Assembly (NCBI RefSeq): GCF_963576615.1
Contig: NC_088713.1
Coordinates: 43,949,317-44,013,316 of the forward strand
Reading direction: 5' to 3'
DNA: 64,000 nucleotides
Source of the DNA: Watersipora subatra
Taxonomy: Eukaryota > Bryozoa > Gymnolaemata > Cheilostomatida > Watersiporidae
Below the pieces are notes generated by a model. It saw nothing but the letters and a program-made list of their open reading frames with translations, did no database searches and was not told where the DNA came from. Shown in pieces: positions 35,801 to 44,800 of the stretch. A program made the translations under genes and the position numbers. Position 1 is the first letter of the stretch. Each line of letters opens with the position of its first letter.

Positions 35801-38800
35801 AGAATCATGCATTGCATCATCCTTTAATAGCATTGCATCATCCCATAGCTTCTAGAACTTTCTTGTAATCAGAGTTAAGTTTGTTATTAAAGATGAACCT
35901 GCACAAAACTAGTATATCAAAAAATTATTTTTCTATCATTTCTGATTGTTTCCAATGTTTGAGGTGCTCTGGCTGCTAAGATGTTGCAATATTAAAATGA
36001 TTGCGGTTAAAATGCTCAGAAGAAAAATGCGTTCAAAATGACGTCACTGTTTGCAGTAGTTGATATCGGCTATTGCGTTGAAGTTGCGGCATTGCTCGTC
36101 TCTATTCTGTCAATCTCTTTGCAACTATAGATGTTATAATCGCAGTTTCAACTGATCTGACCGTTTTAACCCCCATCAACTTTTATCGATTTTAATCTTG
36201 AAACATCCTGACAGTCAGATCATCTCAAACATCAAATCACTCCAAACTGATAGAAAAATACTGATACTTTCTGATAAAATTTACCAAAATCTTTTGCAAA
36301 TTTATCCTTAAACGCCTACTTGTTCAAGGTATATAACAACAAATTGTTATAACAACAAAATAGACAGTTAAAAATACTACCACAAACCTAGCGACGCGTG
36401 TGGTTTTTTACTTTTCAACGCAAACTGTTTCACAATAAAAACCCAAGAACACCTTCAGCGAGGACAATTGTCCTCACTGAAGGTGTTCTAAGAAAGATTT
36501 CCAATTGAACCTGGCATTGCTTGGCATTGCTTGAAGTAGACCTGTTTTTGCACATCAAATAAGTCGTAGTGAGTCTCCTCTTATAACTGTTCCCTTACGT
36601 AAGAGCTTGTCAACTAGAGGTGGAACGAGACAGGTTTTTTAAGTTCGAGACGAGACTCGAGACACTGTCTTGTAAAAATTCGAGACTCGAGACACGAGAC
36701 AGTAAAATAATGAGCATTTGGTGATGATTTTACTACACAAGTACTACCGTACTTGGTATATATAAAATTGACAACTTCTTTTTAAATTGAATTTTTACCT
36801 GGTGTAAACGATTTAAATACAACATTTTAATAATGATATGCATGTAGTTTTTGTAAACAAAAGTGACACAAACAGCTCTAAAATACCGAAGTTATATATT
36901 TCTAAGAGTTTTGAGCTTGATTAATAATAATTATTGTAAACATATTGCTTTGTACATGTATATTTTTACCATCTATTGAAAAGGTCTTACTTTTTAATGT
37001 AATGTGTAATGAAACCAATAGCCGTCGCCCTACAAAGAAATACCGCAACTAAAAGAACACACGATAACACTTTCATTCTTATCGTTTCATTAATGTTGAG
37101 TTTTGTTCGTGTATTAACTGTAGTATGTAAATTATATTTAAATTGTACTCGTGAAATTATATGAACTACTGTATACATGCACATGTATATTCTTATATTG
37201 TACTAACAATAACGTCATTGTTAAACGAACACGGACTATGGTCGACACGGCCTTTCGTTCGTTTCTCTGTGTCCGGGCAAGTTTTACCCGCAATTGGTTG
37301 TATATAAAAGAGGCCCGAATTTTATAAAGGGCAGTTGGTGTTTAGACCCGATACGATAAAATACAGACATTTTATCCGCAATAGTCTTATTTAACAAATT
37401 GGATTATCCGGAGGGTAATTGGATACGACCCGGTATCTGTTTTAAGGACACAGAACTACAATTAACATGGCCGTTGTTCGGACTACATGATAGACTTGGT
37501 GGACAACATAATCAATAGCAACAGGTAGTAACGGACCGGGTATAACTTTAAAAGCAGCTGCATGCAATCCATTACAATATATGGAGTTGTTGCTACCGCA
37601 AGGAGCCATGTTTTAACACCTGTGCGCAGGCGCTTTAGTTCTATTTCCTGTCTCGAGTTTGGCAGTAGTTAAGTCGAAACGAGACCGATACGAGACGAGA
37701 CATGTCGATACTCGAGACGTCTCGTGTCTCGTTCCACCTCTATTGTCAACATCACGAAAAATCACATTGTTATTATAGTATCACGTATAATGATAATTAT
37801 TATAACAATTATTGCAATACTGAAGATTATTTTTAAACGTCGGCATGCAGTCAAGTAGAGCAGTTGATAGAGTGTCAGTCAACCACACCGCGGTAGATAC
37901 GAAAAGCCGAACGTGCTGAATGACTGAACAGACCGAATATTTTGAGAGTTGCCCTCTCGTGTGACTATTTAAGGATAAGGGCGCGTAACTCAAACTTCTA
38001 TAAATCACAAGAGCTCAATAAATTCCGTAGAAACATTTTAGAGGTTGTTGTTTATTTTCGCGCCAGTAAAGCATGCTGTGAATAAAAATATTACATATTC
38101 AATCGAAGTATTTTTGCTGTCACCAGTCCAATCAGTACTTGCCTTACCTTTGACAGATAAAAGGAAAATGCCTAGTAGAAGCAAAAGGTTTTATTTGTTC
38201 AGTAGTTTCGTTAACCATTGGTGAACTAGTAGCTAAATAACTAGCCAAAATTGTTTCTTTATTCAATTGGAAATGAATATATTTATTTCTATATATAGTA
38301 ATATTTATTATAATTATATGAAACATGCAATCAATATTATTTATAGATAATAATTGATTTATAGAAAATAGTTGAGGGAGGCCAACTCCCAAAAGATATT
38401 CGATCTGTTCAGTCATTCAGTGCGTTCGGCTTTTCGTATCTACCGACCACACTGCATGTCATGAGATCAAAACATCTAAAGACAATATTTTATATTGCAC
38501 TATAAGTTTGTTCTTCAGTGCAGCGGTTTCAAGATTACAATATTAGTGTTGTACAATATCTTCTTCTGTTTTACAATATTTTCTGGAGTTTGATTGTTGC
38601 TTGTTCTGTCTCTTTATAAACAGACAGAGTTGACGAATGAAGCACTGTATAAAAGTTATCTCTCTCTTGAGCATCTACTGGCTTGCCTGTTTAACTTCAT
38701 GGTTGTTTTAGTAGATGTATTCTCAACGTCTAGAATATATGATAAACGTTAAAAATATATCTGTCATTGGTCAGTCTCTCAAAGATCTCAACTATGCATT

Positions 38801-41800
38801 GGTTTAAATGATTCCTATATTTCTAGAATGTTCTATAATGGTTTTGTTCATATTTCTAGGAAATAGAATTGCATGTGTTTTTCACTAATTCAGTCATCTT
38901 TGTTACCAGGATAAAAAACATCTTCAGGTACACGGCTGCTGTTGTTTCCTGTTCACTCTTGTCTGCTTTCCCTTCTATCTCTACCATTATTCCCAGCCGT
39001 AGAGATTCAGTCTACCAGATAGTAGTTTTAGATATACTTTTAAATACGTCCAATTTTAAAATATTTTATCAGAGAGTTTGCTTGAAATGTAGCTGAAATA
39101 TTTACTCATTAAAATTTTTAAGACAACCTTGGGTCCTACTTTAGCCTGAGCTTATTTGCCTTTATCAGATTTCACAAGAAGTATAATTATCTAAACATTG
39201 TGCTCTATGCCTGAGCCAAATTGCCATAGCGTCATGTGACATGCGGTAGTCACATGACATTCCTTGGTCATGTGACATTTCCTTGTCACATGGCATTTTT
39301 TCACTACACTCACAGTCAAATTTCATTTACGCTGGCAGCATGGCGTCAGACAGACGGATAGACATGGCTCATGTTATAGTAAAAGTTTGATAATTCATTC
39401 TAAATAAATCAAAATGCTTACTATTTACTAAAAACATGTACAGCTATCGGGCAGAATAACTTGTTAAATGTCCAAAATTGTGGAACTACCACGTCGCTGT
39501 TATATTTTCTTTTCATTTTAGTAACACTTTGTATTACTTTGTTATAATTTTATATTTGCAGTTTTGTGAAGAGCTAATACATTTGTAGTGAAACATTGCA
39601 AAAGTATTAGGATTTTCAACATGTACCATTTTTTCAACATTTCTCTACCTAAAAACATTTCTCTTTCACTATTATTTATGGGAAAACAGGCGGAATCAGT
39701 ATATGGTATACAGTGCACCCCGGGTTATGATGTCACTCGTATAAGGTGTTTTCGCCTTACGATATCAACAAAAATTTCTCACGGAATTCAAATTTGACAG
39801 TTGGCGTGCTGAATAAATCGGAATAACTAAGATGTTGATATGTTATTTGTCGAAATCCCTCCTAGAATGAATGAAAGAGATACCATCTCATGCTCTCATT
39901 CTCAGTTTAGCAATCTTCGTGTTTTGTAAATGCTTGATATTGTGTGGATTAAACGAAAATTAGTAAAAAGTAAGCGTTCGTGAAAGTTTATTGTGCATTT
40001 TAGCGTTTAATATAAAATTTACTGTGAGTTTTAATTTATTATACATATATACCTATATAACAACATATATAACTTTAACTGGTTAGCTATGGGTCCTAAG
40101 ATTAAAAACAACATTAAAGGAAGAAGTAAAAAAGTGAGTACCATTGCAACGAAATTAGAGTTACTATAGTTAACCATAAGTTAACTATAAGTTGACTATA
40201 AGTTAACTATAAGTTAACTATAAGTTAACTATAAGTTAGCTATATTTACTAAGGGTAATATAATAATTTCTAACTAATTTTTAATAAGCACAGTATGTAT
40301 ATAAAATTTTGATGATTTTCACCAAGAGGTGTTTGCATTAGATAACTACTCTGGGTTTCTATACCCCTTTATAGGACATTTTCGCCTTACGATGCCGACA
40401 CCAGAACGAATTAAAGTTGCATGGCGAGGTCCACTGTACTTTCGATTTGCCTAAATGGAAGATTTATTTCATGTGCATAAGTAAACAAAAACAATATTAT
40501 TTTTAATTTATTATCAACTCGTAGCAAGCATGGCGATGCCCGGTATTTCGTTTATTCACAATCAAATAGCTGCGCATGTTTAAGAGGCGGGTTTTCAAGA
40601 ACCAGATGAAGCTTTGAAACCAAATATTTTAACACCTTAGTGGAAGCATAGAGTTATCACTCTAGGGGGAGATAACTCTATGGGTGGAAGGCACGGGCAT
40701 GCGTGTGAAGTTTGGATAAAAGTGGGTCAAAAATTTGGAAATGGATTTACACAAACTGACAGACCATCATAATGACATTGTAAAATTTCTTCTTAGAGAT
40801 TGAAATTATTAAAATATTATTTTTGGTGTTATCTCCCTCTGCTTCTTCTAATTTGTGAAACTTACATATGATACACTGGATAGCATAATATATACAGTAG
40901 TATTCGATGTGTCAAGTGTAAGACAGAAAAATTCTCTTTTGACCCTCCTCTGCCAGCACTCCCTCTCTGCAGTTGAACCCACTTCTTCCCGTAATATGCT
41001 GTCGTTAATACTGCAGCAATAGTAATTATTAGACTGCTGCTATAAGTATTATAGTTGTGTTTAGTCAGCTGGCTATTCCATCTAGTAGCTAGTGTGCCCA
41101 TTGATGCAGCATGAATATGCTAAATTTGTATTGAAAACGCTATACGTATTACATGTATCTCTACTATTACTGCTCTGTGCTCAAGGAGTTATCTTCTCTT
41201 CAATGGTTCAAAACCAAAATTGGTAGTTCTTGCGAGCGTATAATAGCTTGGTCCTATATTCTACATATATATTTTATCATATATATACATATAATTTATT
41301 ATAAAACTATATATAATGTTATAATATATATTATAATGTATTTATAATATATATTAGAATATATTTATAATATATATTATAATATATTATAATATATTAA
41401 TAATATTTACATTAAATAATTTAAAAATTCTTTATTTATAAAAATTGTATATTTTCATATATACATACATGTATATGAAAATATTTAAGATTTAAAATTA
41501 AGCAATTTTTAAATTCTTTATTATAAATATTATAAACATACATTTTTATCATGTTATAAAATATATAAGTTTTCATATTTTCAGCATTTGAGTAGATACT
41601 TTTTCTTTGTTCAGGTCTAAGAGTGCACTTAGCGAGATGCCAGGAAGTAGGCGTGGCTTAAGGAAAGACCTCAGTTCAGCCAATACAAGTACATCGTTGA
41701 GTCAGCGGGCTACCAGTCCACACTACCATCTTGGTGAGAGCTAGAGCTAAGCTTTTTGTTCATTCAATTTGAAAATTTGGCTGTATGTTCTGTGATTAAA

Positions 41801-44800
41801 AAAATCCAAAGTTTTCATGGAACATTCTAGAACCATCTCTAAACTGACCCTTGGCAAGCTTTAAATTGCATCACATCAGGGTGATTTTTATGGTTATTGT
41901 GACATAGTATAGCTATTGGAAAGGTCTAGAATAGCAGTCTTGCAGATAGCATGAGATCCATAGATGTAAACAATTTTGTTTTATTAATCACAAAGACACT
42001 AAGAGACTGTTATATTAGTCAAATGCCACAGGCTGTTACCGGTACTATAGGTGGTAGAAGCATGCGACGCTTATGATTTTGCTCATCATACGGTAGAGCA
42101 AACAATGAGACACCATAGAGTGACCTCATGATACCATAGAGCGACTTCATGATTCCATAAAGTTACCTCATGATACCATAGAGCGAGCTTCATGATCCCA
42201 TAAAGTGACATCATGATACCATAGAGCGAACTTCATGATTCCGTAGAGTGACCTCATCATACCATAGAGTGACTTCATGATCCCATAGAGTGACTTTATG
42301 ATCTCATGGAGTGACCTCATGATACCATAGAGCAAACTCATGCTACCATAGAGCGACATTGTGTTGGCATAGAGCGATCTTTATATTTTTGGTCCATATT
42401 TAAGCCTAACTGACATCAATTAAGTTCACTTCTTCACATAGTTCTTGAGTTTAGATTTTTTATTTTTTAAACATAATTTAAACATTTCTCATCGTAAAAA
42501 GAACAATTAGGTTATATAATAATGAAATTATGCATATTTGATTGATGTACTAATCTATCATTTAGTTTGAATAAACTTGTATGTTTTTACTCAACTGTCA
42601 AAAAAATCTGCAACTCAAAGTATATTTACTCTGTTTTTTTAATTTCATGCTTGTATAAGTGAAACATTTGTATCAAATAAGATATATCTCAATGAAGTTT
42701 CCATAATAAAATTATTTTCATTTTGTTATTCATACATGTATAATACCACCTTTATTATTACAAACCTTTTCGATGTTCATATGTTCAATCATAATCAATG
42801 ATGGTGGTTTTATTCTTTTTCTGTGATCTTTCAATAGGAGACTTGGGGCTTGTCCCACGTCCCACACAGACTATACCGACAAGCATGGATAAAACTAAGG
42901 CTCTTTCGGAGACAACACGATTGGGTAGTCTGAGAAGAGTACTAACCAAGAGTGTAGGCATCCAGACAGTCAGCGCACCCAAAGTAAGTTACCTTATAAG
43001 TAAACCTACCAAGTAAGTCACCTCATTCACTCTGAAATTTCTCGAGCTCTCTTTTTCTTGTATCCCATATTTCTCGAAAACTGACATTTATGGTATTTAC
43101 TCTTTTTGTCCTAAATAAATAGCCACTAGATGTATGTAGATGAACTAGTACTCTGGCAGTCTTGTTGGCTGTGAGAGATTATCGGGTGTAATAACCATGT
43201 GCACAATTATTCCTGGATGTGAAAATGTGGGTGAGTGGTACAGATGATAGCGTGATTGGCTTTGACTCTAGGTTCAATTCCTGTGCGATTCAATCATTTT
43301 TTCTAACACTTTTAGCATGGCTTCAGAAAGACGGACACAGCTCTTATTATAGTAAAAATTTCTCTGATGCATTTTCTTGCAAGTCAAATTCTCAAACTCG
43401 ACAGCTTGACAAAATAGTTTCACAAGCTTTCATTTTATTAAATTAAATTAAAAATTAAATACTTTTCGAAAGTTGTTATCTATATTATTTACTCCTTTGA
43501 CGTTAACATATAAGGAGCCAAATAAACATAATTTCTTCCTTCCTTTTCCACTCTTAACATACGTTGCATCCATCTTGAGCTGAGACTACTGAAAAAATAA
43601 TAGGAAATACTACATTCAAAATTTTGGAAACAGAAGTGTTTTTAAGTATAATAAAAAGCCAAATACAAAAACAAAATACAGCTAATCGGATAATTTTGAT
43701 TGTGTTTGCAAAATTTACTTGCTTGTTATCCAGTAAATGACAGTTCGAGAAATTATTTTTAGGTCAATTGAATTTAAGAAATTTACTTTGTAAAATTGCA
43801 ACAGTTGAGCCAGTGTCTGCTAATTTAAAAAATCTTTACAAAACGCAGGTTAATAATAAACCTGAAACTATATCCATGAATTACATGGAGCCAATGTTCT
43901 CATTTTTCCTAGACATTGTGAACTCAATGTGAAATGGTGTTTTAAGCACGGTCAAGTTTTGTCGATTTTAATCTGTAAAAATTCTGGCAGTCAGATCACC
44001 TCAAGCATTTAAAACAATCCAAAATGATAGAAAATACTAATACTTTCTGATAAAATCTAACAAAATACTGTGAGAGTTCATCTTTAGAAATGCATAAACA
44101 GCGAGCTTGAGCAAAGGGAAGCCCAAGAGTCACGGGTAACAGGTATGTTTTGCATGATAGGGAGTTGATATGAGATCAAATACTTCTTGAAGGGTTAATG
44201 GCTTAAAAGGTTTGCCATCCCCTTGGCTAGGTGATATTGGAAATGAGGGTATAGAAGCTGACTAAAGACAGAATTTAATGATTATCAAACTTGCTAAACT
44301 GCATCTGCAGCTATTTTTGCAGTAAAATGGCTGCATTTTTTTTGCAAAAATTTCTATTAAAATGCAGAACACTGCTAAAATGCAAGGTTCTGCATTTTAG
44401 CAGGTTTTATGCTAAAATTCTGCAGCCATTTCTGCAGCCATGCCTTTTCTCCAAATCCGAAGTCGTGTCTAGAAAAAAAGATTGCACTCAATGGGATTTG
44501 AACTCACGATTTTTACCCATTTCAAATCAACACTAGCAATTGCAACAATTGACTACTTTCAGAAAAATTCAACTCTGAATCCATTCAAAGCATGGAAACT
44601 CAGTAACTGCCAGCCTTTAATACAATAAGAACCATATATATAAGCATCCGAAGTGATGGTAGGAAGGGAAAAAAGGATTTCACCATGCAGGATTCGAACT
44701 CCTAATTTTGAGCATTTTAAACCAACTTTTTTAATCAAGTGCCAATCAACCATTTTCCAGTATTTCACAATAATTGTGCATATAATTATTATCTCAGTTT

